This document shows positions 22,247-32,552 of a DNA stretch of 64,000 nucleotides, piece after piece. Both the position numbers and the translations under genes were made by a program. Below the pieces are notes generated by a model. The model did not search any database. It was not told the origin of the DNA and saw only the letters and a program-made list of their open reading frames with translations. This DNA comes from Euclidia mi (lineage: Eukaryota > Arthropoda > Insecta > Lepidoptera > Erebidae). How positions within the stretch are numbered: position 1 is the stretch's first letter; the number at the start of each line of letters is the position of its first letter. Where the stretch lies: assembly GCA_944739405.2 (NCBI GenBank), contig OX123199.2, positions 1,911,898 through 1,975,897 of the forward strand, written 5' to 3'.

Positions 22247-22625
22247 TACAGGGTGTCACAAGACCCATGACCAAGCCGAAGTCTTCTCGTTGTGGACATC
22301 ATGCCGTGTCATACTAACCAAAAATAATACCTGGGAAACGATTTTTTTTTAAGTTTTCACGTTTCTTTAAACCGCAATTAAAAGCGCGCGCGTGCTATCT
22401 TCGAAATACTTACTTATCCATGGGGTCATAGGGCATCTAAAGAACATATTGGCGTGGTAAATGCATCGATTTTGTACCTAATTAGAGAAATTCCATACTA
22501 ACTTTGAGCCTGAATATCTCCTGAACCAGTAATTTCCCAGGTATGGTGCTGAAGTAAAAAATGTTTGTAGTGATTGGTACAACATGGGATTTCACTTTTC
22601 GTTAAGGGTCTTATTACATCCTGTA
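22247..22625. mobile_element. Mariner-type MITE with TA target duplication
   Basis: It starts TACAGGGTGTCACAAGACCC and ends with the reverse complement of TACAGGATGTAATAAGACCC, with TA outside both ends (22245-22246, 22626-22627). The 379 bp encode nothing. The TACAGG ends are shared with the mariner-like element at 49286-51208. Confidence 0.75.
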
Positions 22626-23034
22626 TAAATATTAATTTAATTCATATGTATTTTTAATAAAAGCTAGTAAAATAATCTATACACATAAGTTAAAATTAAG
22701 TGTCTGTTTGTAATATTAAAATAGCCGCCTTTTACTAAATGCAGCACGGTACATATACCGAAATGATTTTTTTTTAAATTTTTGTCTGTCTGTTTGTTCT
22801 CGCTAATCTCTGAATCGGCTGGACCTTTGAATGGATTTTGACGGGACTTTCACTGGCGAATAGGTGATGTACCAAGGAGTAACTTAGGCTATAAATTTAC
22901 CGGGTACGCGTAGAAGTTCCCTCAGGACGCGGGTGAAACCGCGGATAACAGCTATTCTTAGAAATTATGATTATTTAAGATAGAAATGTACATAGTTGGG
23001 GCGTGGGGGCGTTCATCACAAACAATGGCGGGTA

Positions 23035-23628
23035 CGTATAGGAAATAAAACGGCGTATGGCGATTACTAGGTCTGCCATGGACAAGCTCAAGAAAATATG
23101 GAGGAATCGAAACATAACGAAAGCCACTAAAATCCGACTTGTCAGAGCACTTATATTCCCCATATTCCTCTACACTGCGGAGACGTGGACCCTGCGTGAG
23201 AACGAGCGGAAGAAGATAGACGCTCTCGAAACGTGGTGCTGGAGGAGAATGCTTGGGGTATCGTGGAATGAATTCCATACTAACGTCTTCATAATGCAGG
23301 AACTTGACATCAAGCAGCGCCTGTGCTCCATTGTGCAAACTCGAATCCTGAAATTTTTTGGACGCGTATTCCGGCGTGGCGACGAGTCCATCGAGCGCCT
23401 AGTGGTGCAGGGCAAAGTTGAAGGCACCCGAGCACGAGGTGGATCGCCTATGAGATGAACGGACCAGATAGAAGCAGCTGTGGACAGTTCCCTGCACGTC
23501 TGCACCAGAAAGGCGGCCATCAGACAGGAATGGCGGCGTATTGTTAGGCGAGCCGCTAACAGCTAATATGACGACCACGACCACTCTGCCAAGAGAGCAA
23601 CGACGAAGAAGAAGAATGTATATAGTTA
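23035..23628 (+). pseudogene. RTE-like LINE 3' fragment
   Basis: The frame 23057-23458 reads KLKKIWRNRNITKATKIRLV, then AETWTL and DALETWCWRRMLGVSW. This is the C-terminal region of RTE/BovB-like reverse transcriptases, downstream of the catalytic core. One stop near 23456 interrupts it, after which IRQEWRRIVRRAANS continues. The element ends in GAAGAAGAA near 23613, a usual RTE-type tail. It is strongly 5'-truncated. Confidence 0.75.
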
Positions 23629-23687
23629 AAATTAATAATCTTTAATGTTATTGTGAAAATTATTCAAATAAACAACATAAGTATTAA

Positions 23688-23714
23688 ATATATATATATA
23701 TATATATATATATT
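23688..23714. repeat. TA microsatellite
   Basis: An uninterrupted run of alternating t and a downstream of the RTE-like fragment. Confidence 0.95.
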
Positions 23715-23719
23715 ATGTA

Positions 23720-24345
23720 AGATTGATTTTGTATTGCAATGATTCATCGATTTTGTCAGTTTATTATCGTATCATTTGAAAATCAATATTATCTTTCTTA
23801 ATAAGAAGTAGGTGTATAAAATTTTGGTGACATCTGCTATTTCACATGATATTATAATGAAAAAAATATACTGTCCAAATATAGTTGCTACCAGCTTACA
23901 TTTTGTCTTGAATATACAAAATCAGCTGTCAAGTTGAACTTAGATAAAGTCTTGTACTCTTCTCAACGATATTAGTCGATCTTATAATGAAAATCTTCAA
24001 TGAACTGTGCAAATCAAATCATGCGCTTGATATCACAGCCGTGATTTGAAGCTGAAGTTCCATTTATGCGTTTATGCAAATAAAATAAATAATTTAAAAT
24101 CCCAGAATAATAAAGAAATTATTCGTACAACAATCTCGTCGGTGATTGTAATTTAATATTTTTTTGAAATTATCGAAGCTATAAAATTAAAGCTTTGTGC
24201 ATATTATTACCTACATACATTTCTTGGTAAAACAGTGTTTCAGTTTCTTTACTTTCATGTATTGACACATCACACTTATATTTTTAGTCACCGGCTCTTT
24301 TAAAATCTATACTATGATAAAACTGTAGAGGTGAAAAAGTCTATA
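23720..24345. other. AT-rich DNA, nothing recognised
   Basis: There is no repeat terminus or coding signal that I can support. Confidence 0.35.
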
Positions 24346-24349
24346 CATT

Positions 24350-24895
24350 AAAAATATTTTGACGAAAATTAGCTAAAAAATCTAGGCAAATGCTAAAAAG
24401 CAATACTTGATGTTTTTTAAAATTTATGTCTGTCTGTCTGTCTTTCCCTATATTGCTAAAGATCTCTAAAATGGCGAAATTGATTTCAATAAAACTTACA
24501 CTCATGTACAAAGGATACTCAAACCTATAAAACAGTATATGTTACATCACAATCGGTTGAGTGGTTTTCGGTGTACAGCTTGACATCTCCTTTGTACGTA
24601 GTCTCAAACAAAACAGGGATCATCCAAAACTGGTTATATATATGGTGCCATCTATGATCATTATAAGTTTGTTAGTAAAAGTATGGTTACTCTAAATAGG
24701 TACCTTCAAGGTGTTTAATGGCTACTTACCGATCGATAGATGTCACGTTTTTCAAATAATTTTCTAGCAAAATAAATGTTTCTTGCAAAACAGACAATAA
24801 TTATGTGTCGGGTATATTTCTGTTATTAAAAAATAGTAGAGTATAATATTCGGCACTTTCATAAACAAAAAGTCTCTGTGTCAAAATGTATTACA
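24350..24895 (+). repeat. Dispersed repeat, module A, copy 1
   Basis: From attttgacgaaaattagc to gtctctgtgtcaaaatg the sequence matches 36255-36910 in order and orientation, apart from indels. The shared landmarks are tgtctgtctgtc, acactcatgtacaaaggata and caatcggttgagtggttttc. The copy at 36 kb carries an extra segment near 36625-36735. Confidence 0.8.
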
Positions 24896-25762
24896 ATGTC
24901 CACTTCATTTAAACGGCCAATCTCATGTATTTCAAATTATTATGTTTATTTATATAATAGTTATATAATCATTTCATTATTATTTATTTTAAATGATAAA
25001 TACAATGGCTATAGATCCTTTTTCAATAAATTGTCGATTAGTCCATATTATTTTCTATCTCGGTCGGTTTGTATATGTAAACATAGATGGCGTTGACAAA
25101 TGACGTAATTTTCTGAATGGTGGTGTTAAGATTCTCCGAGGATTGATCAGGGTCTCGGATAATTTGCTTTCGTCGTTGTTGGAATACTTGAATTGGGTAT
25201 TTGACGTTACTTATGAGTTTATGATTGTTGAATGTTATCGTGTTTCGATGATTTCTTTCGTTCGTTCGTGTTCTGTCACATGAGTAGATAAACGGAACAG
25301 AGACACAGCTTCATACAACAGCGCGAATCGGTTGCACTACTACGAGCACGCGGCTTATGTGTGCGTGACCACTGGCCGCTTGTCGTGTACGCGGCGAGAC
25401 TGGTAAAAACCGGTTTACGTAGGCATAAGCAGTTGACAATCTTAGGGTTATTGCGACGCACGTTGTTTGTTTTGTACGTTGCAAGTTTTAATATTTCAAT
25501 GTAAAAACGTGGTGTTTTATTATTATTAATGGTTGTTTATTGTACTGTGTGTTTGAATAATACTAGATGAAATAATTCAGTCATTGTAAAGATTTTAACG
25601 ATGGTAACGTACAATTGGGTTTTTTTAATTAGGTATACCTCCTGATAATTTTGTCGCATTTGTTGAATTGCTCGAGCAAAAGTTTCGCGAATATTTCGAT
25701 CTTGAAATAAATATTGTCAATGTTGGCAACGAAATACTTAACAACTCATTAGTTGTGAATTG

Positions 25763-26062
25763 TGAAATTGTGTAAAAGCAAATAATGTTTACAAAACCAA
25801 TGACTATCAGAAAGTGATCAGCCATCGATAGGGATTACAAAAAACAGGTGCATGCGATTTTCGACCTTATTGACGTAACTCAGAATTTATAATTTTAATA
25901 ACGTATCAATGTCACAAAGCAAGAAAATACCAAAAAAAAAGTCTGTCATGAATTGTCAATAAGGTCGAAAATCGCATGCACCTGTTTTTTGTAAGCCCTA
26001 TCGATGGTTGATCATTTTATAGTCATTTGTTTTGTAGACGTTCATTTGTCTTACACAATTTC
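25763..26062. repeat. Foldback element with 110-bp arms
   Basis: Arms 25763-25875 and 25956-26062 are inverted copies of one another. The inner 40 nt of the left arm (25835-25874) match the right arm exactly, while the outer part is diverged. About 80 bp separate the arms. It may be a MITE inserted in the larger transposon or a later inverted duplication. Confidence 0.75.
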
Positions 26063-26339
26063 TTTTTAAACTTATTTTAGATACCTATCCCCGTGGTAAA
26101 ACTAGTGGCACATAATAGATAAAGGAGATTCCTACGTTTATTAGCAAAATAGATCATATTACCAGAAAATATTCAACACTATTAGTGGTATCGTTGGGAA
26201 TGTCAAATAAATCACGTCGTCACGTCGTGTCCTCGGTAACAAATGTATATTTTTATTCCGTGCCTTTAAAAGTTTCAGGTGCATGGCTTTTTTGGTTGCA
26301 CTCGCTATTTTATTTACAACTGTACTTCTGCCGTATAGC

Positions 26340-26436
26340 GAATCCGTCGAGTCCAAGAATCTGCCCAATCCACGAATCTGTCGAGTTGGGAATCTGCCAA
26401 ATCACGAATCTGTCCAATCCAGAATCTGTCGTATAC
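26340..26436. repeat. 17-bp minisatellite
   Basis: About five to six degenerate head-to-tail copies of gaatctgtccaatccac are present, giving an open frame with repeated ESVQ/NLPN residues on the plus strand that should not be read as a gene. Confidence 0.7.
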
Positions 26437-27375
26437 CGAACAAGCGATTTGTCTTAACCTATTGTGACAACCCTACCAAAATAGGTAACAAATTTACAAG
26501 CTCTTAAGAAGCTGTCTCTCTGTTCGGTTTATTTACTCATGTGGTTCTGTTCTTATACAGGTATCTCATAATTCCCAATTTCCCACTCCTCACGTCACGT
26601 ACGTGGGAATCTCTGAGCGGGAGAATGAGTCCTGAATTCAGATACCTCTTGAATTACTCAACGGGGCTATCTTACTTTCGGCAGGGCTGGATAGTCGTAG
26701 TTCTGTGTGTATTTTCTAAATAAATCGCAGGGACAGACACTTGAAACAGCTGGAATCGACATCCGAACATGTTGTTTTTTACATGATCGGTAAAAATAAT
26801 TTACATGTTCTATGTATGGTAGTGAAAGTTGGCAATGGCAGAAGAGTCATGAAAGTAGAATAAATACTGTAGAAATGAGAGCACTCAGAAGTATGTGTCT
26901 ATGACCGACAGAGTAAAGAATTGTGTGTTACGAGAGTGGTGTGCGGTAAAAGAAGATGTAGTGACAAGCATCGAGAAAGGCATGTTAAGATGATTTGGAC
27001 ACACGGAGAGGATGGATGACGAAAGACTGACAAAGAAGATATAATAATAACAATAGACAAATAACGACTCTCAGACAATATTTCTTTACTAAATCCGAAA
27101 TATCTAGACTCCACAAAACAACTTCTCAAAATGATCAGAAAGGACTATGCGTCATTTTGGACCCACTTTTGGACTTTGCTCAACAGTGATGAATTATATG
27201 TCATATGAAAGCTCTTGAAGTGTACTTTATTTTATTCTATGGCAGCTTAGCTCAATTCCAGCGCAAAAATGGCGTTTTGCTGCGTTATTGAAAATCTGTG
27301 TTGTTTTGATGTTTAATTATGATTACCTGCCAATTAGTAGCTAAATACAATAAAAGGACTAAAAGGACTTTTGAC

Positions 27376-27560
27376 TGTCTCAGTGGCCCAGTGGTAGTGT
27401 AAGCGACTACAGATTATGAGTTCTCGGTTTCGATTCTCGGGTCGAGAAAAAGGGATATTAGGTTTTTCTGTTAAGAATTATCCAATTCAAAACTAAAGCC
27501 TGGAGGTTGGCGGTGTTACACCTCCGTGCCTTGGAAAAGTTTGACATTGGCTCAGATCAA
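27376..27560 (+). mobile_element. tRNA-derived SINE inside DDE transposon
   Basis: The head ctcagtggcccagtggtagtg with B box ggtttcgattctcgggtcg is followed by a short body with ggtttttctgttaagaatta. It lies between the left inverted repeat and the transposase gene. Confidence 0.65.
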
Positions 27561-27764
27561 ATAAGAAAAAAAAAATTAAAAGATTCTACAACAGTTAGCT
27601 TATTGCCAACATTAAAACACCCAATATCATTATAACCATTATATTATCATCCAAACTGATGATATAATGTTGTACTGAATTTCATTATAACACTCCTTTT
27701 TTATCCTTTCTGCGCAAAGGGTTTACTCAACAGATAGCCACATTCCTACTGCTTAATGCGCTGT

Positions 27765-27842
27765 ATCTGTATGAATTTCAAAAAAAGAACATCTGCATGA
27801 ATTTCAAAAAAAGAACATCTGTATGAATTTAAAAAAAAGAAC
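27765..27842. repeat. 26-bp tandem repeat, three copies
   Basis: atctgtatgaatttcaaaa plus aaagaac occurs three times in a row with two substitutions. It lies upstream of the transposase gene. Confidence 0.85.
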
Positions 27843-28033
27843 ATTGTTTTTCACGCGCGTTTCATCAGAAAGCCGCGCGCCATAAAAAAAATGGTTATTC
27901 GAATCCCTTAATAAACAAAAGTTGCATAATTAACTGTTATAAAACCTTTATTGTGAAGGATCACTAGCCAGGAGGCTAGCATATCCACATTGATTTAAAT
28001 TGCAACCAGTCAGCAGTCAATCGTGAATTTACT

Positions 28034-30643
28034 ATGGCAGAAAATCGCTGTGTTATGTGTCTGCGCTCGCGTGTTTTGCGCACAAGACGACATGTTTTAG
28101 GACATGATCTGCCTGTCAGTCGACCACAGTTTGCTGAATATGTTCAGTAGAATGCGTTGATCGAGGTAAGTACCTACCATTGTGCCTACATATTAGTTTA
28201 TTTTTACTTAACATTCCTATGGATATGTAGGTACTCAATATCGACATAATTATGTTAATAAATAAAATAAAAATTGGTTTCTGAATAATGCCTTTGCTTA
28301 TTCAAACGTATAACATACCAATTTTGCATTATTAGTATGTAAAGGAATTATCAATAGAATAGAATAGCAATAACTAGTAACTACAAAAAAACTTTAACTA
28401 ACTATTTATACTTTTTAACAAAAATGAATAAATTTTTCGATTTTCGCAGGTTGTGTTCAATAATACCCAGCAAGTTTGTCATCGTTGTTGGCAAAGAAGT
28501 AGTGCTGTTTTTATACAGCGACCTGTAGATAATATGGTCGATGATGCTATTGGTGAACAAGAGCCTGCTGCAAACATTCGAGATGATACCATTGATGTAC
28601 AAGGGGCTGTTGATAATATCGAAGATGGTGCCGTTCTTATACGAGATCCTGCTGTGCAGAACGTTCAACAATATCTTTATGCTCCCGAACATGTTAGAGC
28701 ACCGAACTCTGCAAGGCGTTGTGTATTTAATTAATGCCACAATATACAACATCATAGAATTCCTACCACCATTAAAGTAAACGTCCTTTGTACACAACGT
28801 CTGTACATCCCAGAAAATGCGAGATTGTGTACCGATCACCTGGAAGGCAACGAATGGCATTCATTACGTGAAAATTGTAATGTTTCGCAGGAGTTCAATG
28901 TTGCACATTTTACTCATATGTCTAATATACTTATATCTGCTCTTAACCGAGGATCGAGATTAGATTTCCAATTATTGCAATCAATAAGTGACAACGATGT
29001 GTTTTTTTGGACTGGACTCACCATCGGCCAATTTAATATAGTATTAGAAGAAACTCCTTCGCTGACACAAACTGTTAACCGTTCGCGCACCGTGATCGAT
29101 GTTTATTTATCAAAACTTAGAACAAGAGAGTCTAATGAAAGGTTAGCTTCTCTGTTTAATATGTCACACAAAAGCTTGGAGAGAAAATTGGCATTAGCAA
29201 GACACCATTTAGTGAGCGATTTTGTAAACACTCATTTAGGTATGGACCATATTTCGAGGCAAAACTTACTTCAAAAGAACTTGTTCTTACCAAAAATGAT
29301 ATATAGTAATGAAGAAAATACAAAAACTATTATAATATGTGATGGAACATATGTTTATATAGAGAAAAGTACAAACTTTCTTTTTCAGCGTTTGACCTAT
29401 AGTAATCACAAGTTCCTAAATCTATTAAAACCGTTTTTAATGGTATGCAGTGACGGTTATATAATAGACGTTCTTGGTCCATACGCTGCAACAACAAGCG
29501 ATGCACAGATTATGTCAAGCTTATGTGCTAATGAAGATAATTGTTTTCATTGGATGTTTCATCAAAACGATGTATTCATTTTAGATAGAGGTTTCAGAGA
29601 CAGTGTGGTAGATCTCCAGTCACTAGGATATGCACCACATATTCCTCCAACAAAGTATAGAAACGAAAGTCAATTGACGACCGAACATGCTAACAAAGCA
29701 AGATTAGTAACAATTTGTCGTTGGGTGGTGGCAGCGGTTAATGGCAAGTTTAAAAATAGATTTAAACTATTACGTCAAGATTATTTTAATAGAGCATTGC
29801 CTCACATGTTTGTCGATTTTAAAATTACTGCTTCTCTTATAAATGCTTTTTGTAGAGTAACCACTGACCACCGGCTTAGTCATAACATTTGGAATACTAT
29901 AAATGAGAAAATCTACTCGCCGAATCTTTTGTTTAATTATGTTACACTGAAAAACCTAAACAAACAAAGAGTAGCGTTCAGAAGGATGGAAGGTAATCTG
30001 TCACATTAAGAAGATTTCCTCCAGCTAACTGAAGAAGATATTATAATAATGATTTCCTTGGGCTCCTATCAAGTGAAACTTGCCAAGTCATACGTAAGTG
30101 AAAACTTACGAGATGGTGGTGTGTACACGATAGAAATATACCGTGAAAACAATTTAAATAACCTAGAACAATGCAATATACAGCAGAATAATGTATGGCT
30201 GCTTAGGCACGGTAATATAATCTAACAGTATTGTAACTCGGCCGCCTTCGTGAGTTATATACCTACCAGACGCGCCGCATGCGAGCTGCGGCACGATCGC
30301 GGCTGTGGGTACTCTTGGCACAGTTCGCACAGTCTAATGGGTACTCTGCTCGAGGCGCGTAGGTATAACTCGAGTTTCGTGCGTTTGTATGGAGTTACAA
30401 TACTGTTAGATATTATTACCGTGGCTTAGGGGACGTGTGCAATCACGACACGTGAGATCGAGGGTATATTATACCTACATCTTGATTGACCGTGATCAGG
30501 GTGGCAAAGACGCAATTATACAATACTATTGCACATGTCACACGGGTAGACGCACTATCGGAAGTTGTGCCCACGTCATATCTATAATATGGTTTTTGGG
30601 ACTAGTTAGACATTTGGATGGTTTTCATCGACCATTAAGATGA
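28034..30643 (+). pseudogene. DDE_Tnp_4 transposase with Cys-rich N-terminus and SWIM finger
   Basis: Exon 1 (28034-28166) begins MAENRCVMCLRSR and ends at GAG before gtaagt. The acceptor ttttcgcag is at 28440-28448, after which VCHRCW completes a CxxC...CxxC knuckle. A second Cys/His block (RRCVF, CHN, NARLCTDHL) precedes the helix-turn-helix region (SNERLASLFNMSHKSLERKL). The catalytic core has CDGTYVY (first Asp, 29341), LDRGFRD (second Asp, near 29583) and RWVVAAVNGKFK (29719-29754), where relatives carry RWVVE; here the codon is GCA. A SWIM zinc finger follows (CTC-x-H...GSCAH, 30530-30580). Breaks: in-frame TAG in exon 1 (28147-28149), TAA at 28732, TAA at 30007, and a MITE at 30208-30423. 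All exon-2 pieces share one frame. I infer a dead autonomous copy. Confidence 0.8.
30208..30423. mobile_element. 216-bp MITE with 7-bp target duplication
   Basis: The ends cacggtaata and the reverse complement of the right tattaccgtg match, and the inverted repeat continues through taacagtattgtaact. GCTTAGG flanks both sides (30201-30207, 30424-30430). The centre is GC-rich. Removing it with one target copy restores the transposase frame across WLLR-GRVQSRH. Confidence 0.9.
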
Positions 30644-31574
30644 TATATACATTTAGATGATATCATTATAGATGCATTTTAAAATCTTCCCTGTATATGA
30701 AGACACCCAGAGGCGTTACAAAGTACATCAAAGTAGCCACGCGCACTATGGTTTATTATAAGGATTGAATTACTACTAGTTTATAAGTAATGAATATTAT
30801 ATTTTAAGCTCAAAATACTTATATTACTGTTCCAAATACGTTGTTATCATCATAATCTCACCTAAAAAGATTTTACAAGACCGAGTTGATGTTTAATATT
30901 ATTTAATTAATTAATTAATATTTACTTTTCATTTTATGTTGGCTTCGGGACGTGACAGTTCCACGCCCATTGGAGACCACTTTGACCAATACTGATATCT
31001 CCTCCGGTACAAATAGTCAACCGAAAGATGACGGTCAACCAATGTCAAAACTAAATGGCTTAGCTAAATGGGCACCAACGCCTAGAATCAAATATTCTCG
31101 CCCCTGCATTCGCCAATCCGCCTGTCAAGCTACCTACGGAAAAATCCAAGTGGAGAAGGCCTATGTCTTGCAATGGGCGTCTAACAGGCTGAAATAAAAT
31201 GAAAAAATGTGCATTGCATAATATTTCACGCGCATTTGTAATTTACAAAAAAAAAGTTTAACGTACCAAAACGCTGTTTTTGCGCTGGATTTGAACTTAG
31301 CTGCCATAGAAAGAAATAAAGAACATGCCAAGAGCTTTCATATGACATACGTTTCATTACTGTTGCACACTTTTGAAAAGTGGGTCCAGTGTTCATACAA
31401 AAGTGCCCATGGTCCTTTACTCCACTTTCTTTGAAATATACAAACGAACGAGATACTGAAAAGCTGACAGACGATAAAACGAAGATTACAGTATGGGCCC
31501 AATAGTCACTACATGGAAGACATCGTCACGCCCTATGCCACCAAAATGTCGACAAAGTAGCATCGAACAATCGA

Positions 31575-31621
31575 AAGAGTATGCCTTGGCTCAGCCATGC
31601 GCTGAGCCAAGGCATACTCTT
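31575..31621. repeat. Perfect hairpin in R4-like LINE, 21-nt arms
   Basis: 31575-31595 (aagagtatgccttggctcagc) and 31601-31621 are exact reverse complements around catgc. The right arm is the LINE coding sequence (LSQGILF before PETEGF). The left arm is an extra inverted copy inserted after VASN. Confidence 0.9.
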
Positions 31622-31998
31622 CCCAGAGACTGAGGGCTTCATGATCGCTATACAGGATCAAGTAATTGAAATTAGGAACTATAAAAAACATATAATTAAG
31701 AACTTACACTCTGACTCTTGCCGAAAATGTAATAGCTCCGCAGAAACATTACAGCACATAACAGGCGCATGTAAGTCCATAGTCCTAACGGATTACAAAC
31801 ATCGACATGATCAGATATCCAATATCATACACCAAAAACTTGCACTACAATACAAATTCATAGACTCTATAACAGCCTACTATAAATATAACCCGGAAAC
31901 AGTTTTAGAAAATTCTACTATAAAACTATACTTTCACCAAGCCATTCTCACTGATCGGAACGTCCATTATAATAGGTCTGATATCACCGAAATAAACA

Positions 31999-32211
31999 TA
32001 CATAGACTCACGCCTGTTTCCCCGAAGGGGTAGGCAGAGGCATATTCAACGCCCACTTTTCGCCAGTGTTTTGATCCCACGTTATAGGTGGCGAGCCTAT
32101 TGCCGCTTATTGGGACATTTTGTTTGCCAGAGCCTCGTCCGTTTATCGGCAGGTGCACCACTTGCAGGTGAGGTTGGCTTGGGACCCTAAGTTCTTGGTG
32201 GGAACCCTATG
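31999..32211 (-). mobile_element. Family-1 SINE with 14-bp target duplication
   Basis: CACCGAAATAAACA flanks both sides (31985-31998, 32212-32225). On the minus strand it ends with the family terminal module (complement of ccccgaaggggtaggcagagg and cacgcctg). The 5' part is unlike the tRNA-like head of other copies. Confidence 0.85.
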
Positions 32212-32317
32212 CACCGAAATAAACAAGACTACTAAAACATGATACCTCATAGACATTGCCGTACCAAACACACATAATAATAATAATAATATAATATTCT
32301 ACTACATTCACATAACA

Positions 32318-32552
32318 CCATCTAGTCCCAAACTAAGCAGAGCTTGTACTATGGGTACTAGACAATGGATAAACATACATATATACTTTTCTTTTTTTTT
32401 TGTAAATACATACATATTATACATAGATACACCCAGACCAAGACAAACATCCATGTTCACGCACACAAATGTTTGACTTGAGCGGGAATCGAACCCGCAA
32501 CCTTCGGCGTGGCAGTCGCTTACACTACCGCTGCGCCAACCGGTCGTCGTAC
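32318..32552 (-). mobile_element. Family-2 SINE
   Basis: On the minus strand a full tRNA-like head (gaccggttggcgcagcggtag, gcgggttcgattcccgctc) is followed by the tail ending in ttagtttgggactagatgg. It interrupts the C-terminal part of the R4-like LINE. It looks like a tRNA gene but lacks a cloverleaf acceptor closure and has the SINE tail. Confidence 0.8.

Larger units (their letters stand above)
25277..26543. mobile_element. 1.27-kb DNA transposon with 7-bp target duplication
   Basis: The left end cacatgagtagataaac and the right end, reverse-complemented cacatgagtaaataaac, form terminal inverted repeats of about 36 bp. GTTCTGT lies directly outside both ends (25270-25276 and 26544-26550). 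Deleting the element plus one target copy joins the interrupted module B into the form seen uninterrupted at 38470. No transposase is recognisable, so it is non-autonomous. It contains the inverted-repeat element at 25763-26062 and a 17-bp minisatellite at 26340-26436. Confidence 0.8.
25235..26805 (+). repeat. Dispersed repeat, module B, copy 1 (interrupted)
   Basis: The left scrap 25235-25276 (ctttcgttcgttcgtgttctg) and the right part 26551-26805 together match 38446-38765. Shared landmarks are gaattcagatacctcttga, caacggggctatcttac and tcggcagggctggata. The interruption is the 7-bp-TSD transposon at 25277-26543. Confidence 0.75.
27139..31418 (+). mobile_element. 4.3-kb DDE transposon with long imperfect TIRs
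   Basis: Inverted repeats of about 140-160 bp lie at 27139-27285 and 31262-31418. They are diverged but share ggacccactttt, tatgtcatatgaaagctctt, ctatggcagct and ccagcgcaaaaa. Between them is one transposase gene (28034-30643), a SINE and a MITE. The element separates two halves of an R4-like LINE whose reading frame continues across it (NDQK then FTPL). No clear target-site duplication could be read. The family is not certain. The transposase core points to DDE_Tnp_4 (PIF/Harbinger, IS4EU or ISL2EU-like). Confidence 0.75.

Noticed and set aside
28402..28860. 152-codon minus-strand frame
   Set aside because: It lies antisense to the DDE transposase coding sequence and is explained by it.
32455..32552. 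tRNA gene candidates (also near 12240, 18985, 39450, 53715 and 57190)
   Set aside because: Clear A and B boxes are present, but each continues into a shared SINE body and tail and occurs in several diverged copies. They are tRNA-derived SINEs, not tRNA genes.
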